Source of the DNA: Gamarada debralockiae
Lineage: Eukaryota > Ascomycota > Leotiomycetes > Helotiales > Hyphodiscaceae
Assembly (NCBI GenBank): GCA_002803225.1
Contig: NXFV01001532.1
Span: 1-17,037 of the forward strand
Length of the DNA stretch: 17,037 nucleotides
Direction of reading: 5' to 3'
Below the pieces are notes generated by a model. The model did no database searches, was not told the origin of the DNA, and saw nothing but the letters and a program-made list of their open reading frames with translations. Below, in pieces: positions 1 through 8,591 of this stretch (the stretch's first letter is position 1; each line of letters starts with the position of its first letter). A program made the position numbers and the translations under genes.

Positions 1-724
1 TTACTGTATGACATGCTAATCTATGAATAGATACTTTTAAAAGAGAATTTCACATTATGTATTTCAATACATCGTTCAATTCAAAGGTTATAGTACTTTT
101 AAATATCTATACTATATTTATTGAGACGGCTACAAAGATATAGGCATATTCTCGATGTCTCGCCAAAAACCAGCCTAAAGCGAATGTAATCATTAGCAAG
201 AAGTCATTATCTAATAATATATTTGTTCCTTACAGTATTCACTTAGAAACAATACGGGATCTTATTATCTTAGCAGTTATAATACTGAAGAGCAAACACA
301 AAAAGAGTAGTATAGAAATGTATACATGTATAGTAAGCAGACACAAGGTAAAATAGTATATAAATTTCTATAGAAAGAACTCTGGTAAAAGCTGAATTGT
401 GGAATAGTTTGGCGATAAGTGCGTTTTAATAAACCTTAAGAAAAAGACAAAGTAGATATTGTGATGTTATTGCATGGCTTGATGCAATGAGGGAAACGGA
501 TTTTTGCTGCTCCCAATAGCGGGTGACAGCAGCTTTCTGCACGTAATAGTAAGAGCGTTCTCCGATAACTGGATTACGATTACGATAAGTGGATAATGAT
601 CTCCTTGTCGCTTTAACGTGAAATTTAACCGCTGGCTGTTTCCCCCTGGACACTGTCTCAGCCATCAGGGCGCAGACAAGAGAGTCATAACAAACGCACG
701 TGGGGCGTCAAACTTGTAAAATAC

Positions 725-752
725 GAGTGCCCGGCGTCGCGGTACGCGCTCC
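725..752 (+). repeat. Short GC-rich motif, diverged copy 1
   Basis: The sequence begins GAGTGCCCGGCGTCGC and ends GCGCTCC. It resembles the motif at 13399 and 13775 (GAGTGTCTGGCGTCGCGCTC in the best copy), with a few inserted bases. It stands out against AT-rich surroundings and lies about 320 bp from the dispersed repeat at 1070-1206. In the right part of the window the same motif brackets the other copy of that repeat. It may be a piece of a mobile element; the identity is unknown. Confidence 0.4.
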
Positions 753-1069
753 ACACTAAAATATATTGTATTTTATAAAGTTTGGGAACGTATAAGTTTT
801 GAGGTGGGTATGGTCATGTGAGATACCTTTAAACTGTCTTCGAGTAAATGTTTTATTACCGAACCTTCTAGAATATTCTAGGTAGAAGTTTGTAGCATTT
901 GTAAGTTCTACTCAGCGGCAACATTCTAATAGAAGACACAATATATAAACATCGGCTCCCCCAAGCCCCTCTTTATCAAAGTTATTAAATAAATATAAAT
1001 TATAAAGATACTATTGCATAAGAGAACATTTGAGCTAAATAAAATTCCAAGTGTCATTTGGAGCTATAT

Positions 1070-1206
1070 GGGGGCGAAATATAGGTGGCATTTATAGGAC
1101 CTAGCTGATATCTAAGGAGCTGAAATACAAGGAGGGGAAGAGCTCTCTTATACTACAAAAGAGGGGAAAATACAGGCTATACCCGATTAGGTAGTTCAAC
1201 CAACAC
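1070..1206. repeat. Dispersed repeat, copy A
   Basis: This 137-bp stretch aligns end to end with 13623-13757 on the same strand. By eye there are about 9 substitutions and 3 single-base gaps, or roughly 91% identity. Both begin GGGGGCGAAATATA, contain GGAGGGG and GAGCTCTCTTATA, and end with CAACCAACA. Copy A lies 42 bp beyond the stop codon of the minus-strand ankyrin receptor gene, so it probably falls in its 3' UTR or 3' flank. It has no ORF. It could be a small non-autonomous element or a duplicated 3' flank of an ankyrin gene family. Confidence 0.8.
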
Positions 1207-1248
1207 AAAGGGATATAAGATAAATATGGAATAGATATTACTAAAAGT

Positions 1249-4200
1249 CTAGATAACAGGAGTAAGTAACTTGACAACAGCCTCGTGCCCGTTCTGAGCA
1301 GCCCACGACAGCGGCGTCTGACTATATTTCTCGTCTTTCGACTCGAACTCAGCGCCTTTCTCGAGCAGCAGCTTCACGACAGCCTCGTGCCCATTGACTG
1401 AAGCTGCCTGGAGCGCATTACTGTAGTGTCCACCTTGAGCATTGACATCAGCTTGCTTGTCAAGTAGCAGCTGCACAATAGCCTCGTGCCCTTCCAATGA
1501 AGCTGCCTGGAGCGCATTGCCGTAGTGTCCACCTTGAGCATTGACATTAGCTTGCTTGTCAAGCAGCAGCTGCACAATAGCCTCGTGCCCTTCCGCTGAA
1601 GCTGCCTGGAGCGCATTGCCATAGCCGTCCCACCTTGAGTATTGACATTGGCTTGCTTGTCAAGTAGCAGCTGCACAATAGCCTCATGCCCTCTAGCTGA
1701 AGCTGCCTGGAGCGCATTGCCGTAGTGTCCACCTTGAGTATTGACATTGGCTTGCTTGTCAAGTAGCAGCTGCACAATAGCCTTGTGCCCTTTGAATGAA
1801 GCTGCGTGGAGCGCATTGCTATAGCCTTCACCTTGAGCATTGACATCAGCTTGCTTATCAAGCAGCAGCTGCACAATAGCCTTGTGCCCTTCCGCTGAAG
1901 CTGCCTGGAGCGCATTGCCATAGTGTCCACCTTGAGCATTGATATTGGCTTGCTTGTCAAGTAGCAGCTGCACAATAGCCTCGTGCCCTTCCGCTGAAGC
2001 TGCCTGGAGCGCATTGCCATAGTGTCCCACCTTGAGTATTGACATTGGCTTGCTTGTCAAGTAGCAGCTGCACAATAGCCTTGTGCCCTTTGAATGAAGC
2101 TGCGTGGAGCGCATTGCCATAGCCTCCACCTTGAGCATTGATATCAGCTTGCTTATCAAGCAGCAGCTGCACAATAGCCTTGTGCCCTTCCGCTGAAGCT
2201 GCCTGGAGCGCATTGCCATAGTGTCCACCTTGAGCATTGATATTGGCTTGCTTGTCAAGTAGCAGCTGCACAATAGCCTTGTGCCCTTTGAATGAAGCTG
2301 CGTGGAGCGCATTGCCATAGCCTCCACCTTGAGCATTGACATTAGCTTGCTTATCAAGCAGCAGCTGCACAATAGCCTTGTGCCCTTTGAATGAAGCTGC
2401 GTGGAGCGCATTGCCATAGTGTCCACCTTGAGCATTGATATCAGCTTGCTTATCAAGCAGCAGCTGCACAATAGCCTTGTGCCCTTCCGCTGAAGCTGCC
2501 TGGAGCGCATTGCCGTAGCCTTCACCTTGAGCATTGACATCGGCTTGCTTGTCAAGCAGCAGCTGCACAATGGCCTCATGCCCTCTAGCTGAAGCTGCCT
2601 GGAGCGCATTGCCGTAGTGTTTACCTTGAGCATTGACATCAGCTTGCTTATCAAGTAGCAGCTGCACAATAGCCTCGTGCCCTTTGAATGAAGCTGCCTG
2701 GAGCGCATTGCTGTAGTATCCACCTTGAGCATTAACATCAGCTTGCTTATCAAGCAGCAGCTGCACAATAGCCTCGTGCCCTTTGAATGAAGCTGCCTGG
2801 AGCGCATTGCCATAGTATCCACCTTGAGCATTGACATCAGCTTGCTTGTCAAGTAGCAGCTGCACAATAGCCTCGTGCCCATCCGCTGAAGCTGCCTGGA
2901 GCGCATTGCCGTAGTCTCCACCTTGGGTGTTCACCTCAGCCCCTGCTTGGAGTAGGCCAGCGACTAGCTGACAGATGCCAACCAGCGATACGCAATATAA
3001 CGGGGTCACAGCATCTTTGACCTCTTTGCTTCGTCTGATATTATCATCCCAGGGCCGGTCCGGATTGTAAAGGCAACGCCAATTAAGAAAGCAATCTCCC
3101 CTTGACAAGAAGAGTTCCATTGCGAGTTGAATAGGCAGATATTCTTCTCGATCGACTATTCGAGCGTGTTGAATCCAATACTTCGCGGAATATCGAGCTA
3201 ATGGAAACTCCTCTAAGACCTGGGGAGTGAAATCTGTAAGCTTATCAAAATGAAGCAAATAAGTTAGACACATCTCCGCAATAGCCTTGTTCCCAGGTAT
3301 TCTTTGCACCCTAAAAAACTCAACATCCTTACAAACTCGACTGGATATCAGATACTCCTTCACAGAGAAATGAGCTAATGCGAGCTCTTCAACTTTAATC
3401 CTTCCAACTCCAGTGACGTCATGTGTCGTAGAGATAGGAGTAAGAAAGCTAGAGCAGATAGCTATAACATCTCGCGGGTCGGGAAACCGGCCTTCAGGAT
3501 CGAATCGAGGTTCTGGATCTGTTTCGATAGCAAGGACTTCCACTATCTCTTCAATTCGCAGAGGTCTAATAGAAAGCACTAGCCACTGCAACATCTTCAC
3601 GGCGTACGAGACATATTCTGGCTTGATATTGTGTAGTATGCGCGCATATGTATCATCGAGGTTTTGCGGTAGACTTGTAAGAGCACGGCGAAGCATAGGA
3701 AGATTGAGACATGATCCTAGGGCATCAAGTTGACATTCTGCCCACCGAAACCTAAAGCGAAGACATAATTGGTTAACACACACATTAATGAAAGCATATG
3801 TGACTTACATGCCATCAACTCTCTCCATCAACTTTGATTCAATTTCTTCTTGCACGTTGGGACTTTTTCTCCAGCGTGCAAGCTTCATATCATTCTGAAT
3901 CCTATGCTGAACATAAGCTCGTATGTCCTTTTCAACGAGCGCGCTCTGGATGCAGATCCTTTCGTCGGGATTCAGTAACGGCTGCAGAAAATCTTCGATC
4001 TCCTTTTCTGGGCGGCTTGTAACAATGACATGGAGGGTTCCGAGTCTCCATTCAAATATCTCTCGAAGGCATTGAAGAATGCCAGTCCGGTCTTTACGTC
4101 CGATAGCATCTTCACATTCGTCAAGAGCGTCAAGAATAATGAACGTCTCATTAAACCCGTTGATCAGCTGTTGCAAGACTTTCATGAGCTCATCAGCCAT

Positions 4201-5304
4201 CGGTTGCCGCTGACCACTCTTGCAGGTGGTGAAGAGTTCTTCAATTGCTCGAAGGCCAGTGCTGCACTGTGAGGAGAGCTGTGATATGATCGAAAGTAGC
4301 ATCTTCTGGGGTCCTTGCTTCTCTTCATCGCGGAAGGTAAAGTAAAAATATGCTACGGCCTGATTAGGCAGAGCCTGGGTATGTGTAGTTATGCTTTCAA
4401 TCACAGTAGATGCGAGCATAGTTTTGCCGCATCCGGGTTTTCCATAAAGCCAAAGAAGCGATTCGTTTGTGGTCTTCCATCTCATGAACTGACTGCTTCC
4501 TAACAGCCACAACCCAGTATCTACTTGACGTTCTTTTAATGCGGCGTTAAAGTTAGACGATGGGTCTGGAGGTGACAGCCAACGGTTGATCTCATTAAGC
4601 TTTTCTTCTAAGATACGCTTGTAAGCTTGTGTACTACCAAAATAACGGAAGATAACATACGGGAGACGTGGAACTGTAATAAGTTTTGACTTTGTGTTGC
4701 CCTATACTCGTTCTGTGCAGCTCTGATCTGGTTCCAAGTCATAAAATAGGCACGCTTCTCGGCGGGCGAGACTCCTATTACTGTCAGAAATTAGATCATC
4801 TTGAGTGGAGCGCTAATCTGTACCTTGAGAGGTATAGATTGTGCATAGCCTTGTGATCTCTTCACTAATGAGGCAGACGCAGACCCACAGCGGTTCCGAA
4901 ATCTGCTCCTGGGTCTCTCCTATAATCCTCGATTGAATACATTCCCCAGTCTGTTCCAGAAGACCAACAATTTTTGGCATATCTTTGTGTATATTGTGCC
5001 CCGCTAAAAGGGCACATTGCAAACAACCGTAGAGTTGCTGCAAAGTGGTCTTTCCGAAGCCGTATGTCTCTCGTCCTGCATTGTATGTGTAATCAAGAAC
5101 CATCTTGACTCGTGATAGTTTGACAGTCAAATTTGGTGATGGATCTCCGCTCTTGTCCCGCTGTTGGAGAAAGGTATCAAGATCTGAAGAAGTTGTCGAT
5201 TCGAAGGTTGGCCGTAGGGTCGCGAGTGGCGGGGCATCCAGCGCATTCTGGAATGCTTTGAGGGCCAACTTAAGTCGCTCGAACCGTTGCTGGACGTGCG
5301 ACAT
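1249..5304 (-). CDS. NACHT-ankyrin NLR-type receptor (frameshifted in the ankyrin array)
   Basis: This is a STAND/NLR-type protein, a family of signal-sensing NTPases linked in fungi to non-self recognition and regulated cell death. Proposed exons are 5304-4824, 4780-4661, 4625-3809 and 3751-1249. Residues about 1-200 form a helical N-terminal region without a recognised domain. The NACHT NTPase follows, with Walker A GKPGCGKT at about 262-269, Walker B FIILDALDEC at about 362-371 and sensor motif VTSRP at about 402-406. Residues 474-745 form the winged-helix-like linker typical of fungal NACHT proteins (FRWAECQLDALG onward). About 17 ankyrin repeats then run to the stop at 1249. The 57-nt intron 3752-3808 (GTAAGT...TTTAG) and the 43-nt intron 4781-4823 (GTACAG...ACAG) are well supported. 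The 35-nt intron 4626-4660 is only the best way to join two frames. Indels at 2026-2028 and 1627-1631 shift the ankyrin frame, so the protein as read stops at 1957 after about 1070 residues. With both indels bridged it would be about 1300. Truncated allele, pseudogene and assembly error all remain possible. Confidence 0.85.
1627..1631 (-). other. Frame-shifting +2 indel in the ankyrin array
   Basis: On the plus strand the unit boundary reads ATAGCCGTCCCACC, where neighbouring units have ATAGCCTCCACC. That is two extra bases, a G at 1627 and a C in the run 1629-1631. It returns the ankyrin codons to the frame used upstream of 2028, so with the +1 site the total is +3. Any ribosome in the original frame would already have stopped at 1957. 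Confidence 0.8.
2026..2028 (-). other. Frame-shifting +1 indel in the ankyrin array
   Basis: The plus strand reads AGTGTCCCACC where other units have AGTGTCCACC, so one extra C sits in a short C run. Reading from the NACHT domain, the frame leaves the ankyrin register here, adds about 22 unrelated residues and meets a stop at 1957-1959. The ankyrin coding continues in another frame from here to about 1631. Confidence 0.85.
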
Positions 5305-5606
5305 GCTGACTTCGGGTACTATCCCTCACCAGCTTGCTTGCAGATGATAGAAATTTCGATTGAGAATGTTCCCGTATAGACAGTGTTGTTGGAGGACAGG
5401 AAGCTGTCTACAGAAGCAAGTCGTGAGGCTTGCAGCCGCATAGTCCTGTGAGGCTGAGAACAGGCATCGATCACGATCCAATTGTATCTCGGCGTACGTA
5501 TGCGGGAACTCATAGAACATCTTTTTGCTTTCGACATCCTCAATGTTCGAGTCGACATTTGTTATCTGATTCGGTTTCTCGATTGAATTGGCTCACACTA
5601 GTTGCG
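5305..5606. promoter_or_regulatory. Divergent intergenic region between the NLR gene and the membrane-protein gene
   Basis: The 302 bp between the proposed starts at 5304 (minus) and 5607 (plus) must hold the 5' UTRs and promoters of both genes. Open frames inside it (for example 5319-5558 minus) show no domain and could be upstream ORFs or chance. No specific operator or TATA element could be assigned. Confidence 0.45.
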
Positions 5607-7027
5607 ATGTCTTGTCAGCAAGGAACTTCAGCCACGGATGTTGTAAGTCTGCTACGCTATCATAAATCGCCAAAACCAACTGATGAATATAGATTACTTA
5701 CATCGGCGTGCCTCTCGCGGTTCTTGGGGTGCTTCCAATACTATGGAATGCCATTAGAAGTTTTTGGATAAGACGCTATCTCGCTTCCCTAATCCCAGCT
5801 AAGGCTCGGAAGAACGTCTCATTAACCATCGACCCTGCTTCTGGTGTTGTTATTGTTATTCTTGACAAGCTTGGATTAAGATGGCAAGACATTCTTAGCC
5901 GCAGACTTCAGCAGAAGTCTCTTGCTCCCGGAATAGTGCAGCAGATCGATCCGGGACTTGTGGGCTGTTCTTGGATGGGACTGTACGAGGCAGATGTGCC
6001 TGTCTTCAAGATGGGAGTTAGTACTCAACGGGTCGTTGTGGATGCGTCATTGAGGTTTGAGTCTCTCGGCATTCATTGCGACAGGCACACTCTGCTATTC
6101 CTGGCACTAGGACTTGGTGTTGATCCCTATCGCAACCAGCTACATGGTATTCCTGAAGGCACGTTGACCGACACGGATGGAAAGCCAGTTATCAGCCTCA
6201 CAGCGGCAACAGACAGTTCAATAGCGCAACTCCTTCCTGGTCTCTCATTCTCCGAGCGACGAGCATTGGCTTGGTTTTGCATAATGGTAGTGCGAGACAA
6301 TAGAGGCGTCTCATATATTCCACTCGGCGTCAGTAAGGATTCTGGAGATTTCGACTTTGCAAGGCCTCCAGGAGTTACTAGCATAGAGGGGGAATTAGAA
6401 CGGCTTGAAAAGAGCGGCATTAACCTCGAGTTAGCGTTGCGCTGGACATTTTATGCTGAAGCTGTCTTCTATGATGAAGGAAACCAGGAGCTGCTCCCAG
6501 TACCTCAGACTTTATTGAAAGCCAGGGAGGATGCCCTCGCCAAGCTCAGGAGCCTCAGCACTAGCGACTTAGAGGCCCATTTGCGATTGATCTTCAACAA
6601 CGATATTTATACGATAAGTAAGGTTTTAGAGATGTTGAAGAGAGCATGGCTCGATATGGTCCCCGAAATCAAGGATTCTAAACGAAAAGGCCAAGAACAG
6701 CGAGCTCGCAAAGAATGTCAGACATGTCTGGACCTTAAGATATTTCGTCGAACGAGTAGCATTATCCAAAAGCTGTACAACGCTGTCGAACTCTGCACAG
6801 GCCAACAACGAGACCGCGGTCTAATATTTGATGACCCTGATAGTCCAATTGCGACAGCAGCACGAATTTGGCTGGGGCTTTCTATTATACAGCTTTGGAG
6901 AAGAGAGGACTGGGAGACCGAGTTGGGGCCAGATGGGAGGGAGATAGCCAAGCCAAGCTTTGCATTACTGCGTGATATTCTGCATGACGATGAAGACGGA
7001 GCTCGACAACACATTTCTATCGGCTAA
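5607..7027 (+). CDS. Fungal protein of unknown function with an N-terminal transmembrane helix
   Basis: There are two exons, 5607-5642 and 5693-7027, joined over a 50-nt intron with donor GTAAGT, a CTGAT branch-like site and acceptor ATAG. The product is 456 residues. The start gives MSCQQGTSATDV, then exon 2 begins ITYIGVPLAVLGVLPILW; this phase-0 join makes one uninterrupted hydrophobic helix at about residues 13-37, the main reason for choosing this model. A basic segment follows (IRRYLASLIPAKARK), suggesting the bulk of the protein faces the cytosol. The remainder is soluble and mixed alpha/beta in appearance, with a charged helical region around residues 300-360 rich in K, R and E. I recognise the style as a Pezizomycotina-specific hypothetical family but cannot assign a function. 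It is divergently transcribed from the NLR gene, 302 bp away, which may or may not be meaningful. Confidence 0.8.
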
Positions 7028-8591
7028 AGTATCTCAATTTACTACTTATCTTTTTTTGGTGTTTGCTTTGACCATTGCTCTCCAGAATCTATTATACAGC
7101 AGAGTTGTGTAGGCTGGTTTGCCTGTAATTTTCACGCCAGTGAGCCGGGGAAGTTAGATTCGAGACCCTTTGCGAACTTTCGTGAAGCCAATTTGATTTG
7201 GCTGGAAATCGGCGGATGATCCGCAGCTAAATTTCCTCGTGTTAGATTAATCACATCATTCACCCTTATAGCCCCCTACTATACAATGCAAGTGCCTGTG
7301 GTTCTATTGGATTCAAATTGGATTTGCACAAAAGGCAGCGGTTCTATTGGCCAATCGCCCTTGGCAATGGTGTCATCAACAGTCACGTGCTTATTATGGC
7401 TGACCAAATTAGTTCCATCTCTAGCCTTGTCTTATTCTACCACCTCGTTACGCGTTAATCATGCTTTATTAATACTACATGACCAGAATGAGGATAAGCT
7501 CAGGCGTCATGAGCGCTCCCGACCGCATTGGACATGCGCGGTCCCCAATCGAACCACAAGCTCGTAATTGATTCCTCAAGATGCTCCTTCCTTAATATTT
7601 CCCCTACCTAATTAAGGGCAACCGGTGGAAACTCTAAATGAAATCCTTACCAAATTGACCTGGAGATACTCGAGCAAACCGTTCATCATGTGGGACGATG
7701 AGCTGGTTGCTATGGCAACGGTTGTGTACACATATCTCGGGTTCTGGCAACCCTACCTTTTCTTCCCTCCTTAGATATCTATGAATACATGATTTTACCA
7801 CACAATATCGTCTGATTCGACACGAAGAAAATTGCAGAAATTTATCCACCTGAGCCTGGAACAACGCCTCCTGAAATACAAGTACAAATCACTAGAACTA
7901 CCAGCGTAATAAAGAAACCTTACTAAACTCTTTAAACGAGGGAGAAAGGTTCGATGCTCTGTACGGCTGAAGGCAAGGTCTTCTCAGGGGTTATCCTTCT
8001 AATAGTTTCGCTAGCAGACGCGGTTTTGATCAGTCAAGCAACGGCGCGGGGTTGTGGGTGTGGTGATGTTGATGGGATCATGGTTAGGCAGGATGGCTGA
8101 TTGATAATTGCGTACTCATAAAATGAAAGAGACTCTGAAATCTGAACAATTGTCTACTGCTTTGCGATTGTCGGTATGGAATGTAAAATGCACCTATGCA
8201 CCTATGATTTAAGCGTGCAACAGTTTAGGCGCTTTTTGTTTCTGTGTCTGGTTTTGCGAGTCCGTTTCCCGTTTTTGGATTATATGAAGTAGAATTGGGC
8301 ATCCCGTCCGCTCTGCCACACACAAGCCTTGTATCGGTAGATTAGTTGCGTCGGTGACGAGCAGCGAATACCTACTGTTCTATGTTTCTTTTGCCAAATA
8401 TTTCAATTTTTTTGTGGAGCGGGTGGACCGTGTGGAGAAAGATCAGCTGCGGGCGTTGGAAACAACAAATATTGGCTGCGAGGAATGGGATGAATACTCA
8501 TCGAAACTTCATCATTCGCTTTAATCTTCGTTACTGACAATGCCAGAAACTCCGGACAAAGGCTAGAACGGCGTTCATCCTCACTAGTCCT
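7028..8591. other. Intergenic region, mostly featureless
   Basis: These 1.56 kb separate two convergent 3' ends: the membrane-protein gene on plus and the CUE3 gene on minus. No tRNA, domain-bearing ORF or tandem repeat was seen. GGTTCTATTGG occurs twice about 40 bp apart near 7300-7350, which looks trivial. One plus-strand stretch at 7616-7774 looks weakly protein-like and is listed separately. Confidence 0.6.
7616..7774 (+). other. Coding-like fragment, unrecognised
   Basis: A 52-codon open stretch between in-frame stops reads like protein rather than random sequence, for example TKLTWRYSSKPFIMWDDELV followed by a hydrophobic aromatic segment ending FWQPYLFFPP. The first in-frame ATG is internal, so it could be an exon or a remnant of a gene. 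An overlapping minus-strand frame (7634-7864) is also open, so the evidence is weak. No family is recognised. Confidence 0.2.

Larger units (their letters stand above)
1..1248. other. AT-rich region without a convincing gene
   Basis: This stretch is AT-rich, with many TpA steps and short A/T runs, unlike the coding DNA to its right. The only open frame of note is a 79-codon minus-strand frame at 426-665, with no recognisable domain and no strong coding character. The stretch holds a short GC-rich motif (725-752) and one copy of a dispersed repeat (1070-1206), listed separately. The composition would fit a decayed, possibly RIP-mutated, repeat-rich flank, but that is inference; no index was calculated. 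Confidence 0.6.
1255..2935 (-). repeat. 99-bp tandem array encoding about 17 ankyrin repeats
   Basis: About 17 units of 33 residues follow the pattern YGNALQAASxxGHxAIVQLL plus LDKQAxxNxQGG. Units are nearly identical except at a few positions: the residue before Y (H, G, Y or D), Q or H in NALQ, the two residues after AAS (AE, FK, AR, AD, LE or VN), E or K after GH, D or N and V or I in QADV, and A or T in NAQ. Only the last two units are divergent and ankyrin-canonical (ending with a TPLSWAAQNGHEAVVKLL unit), the usual capping pattern. The high identity implies recent unit exchange or selection for repeat turnover, as described for NLR genes with high-internal-conservation repeats in fungi. 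Confidence 0.92.

Noticed and set aside
426..665. 79-codon minus-strand open frame in the AT-rich left region
   Set aside because: No domain, no splice context and no neighbour support it; it could be chance or a small unknown protein, too weak to annotate.
1070..1206. CRISPR-like or bacterial mobile element interpretation of the repeats
   Set aside because: The surrounding genes are clearly eukaryotic with spliceosomal introns, and the repeats are two dispersed copies without spacers.
5319..5558. Possible upstream exon or earlier start for the NLR gene
   Set aside because: The frames are out of register with the 5304 start and lack a plausible donor; they are better explained as 5' UTR or chance.
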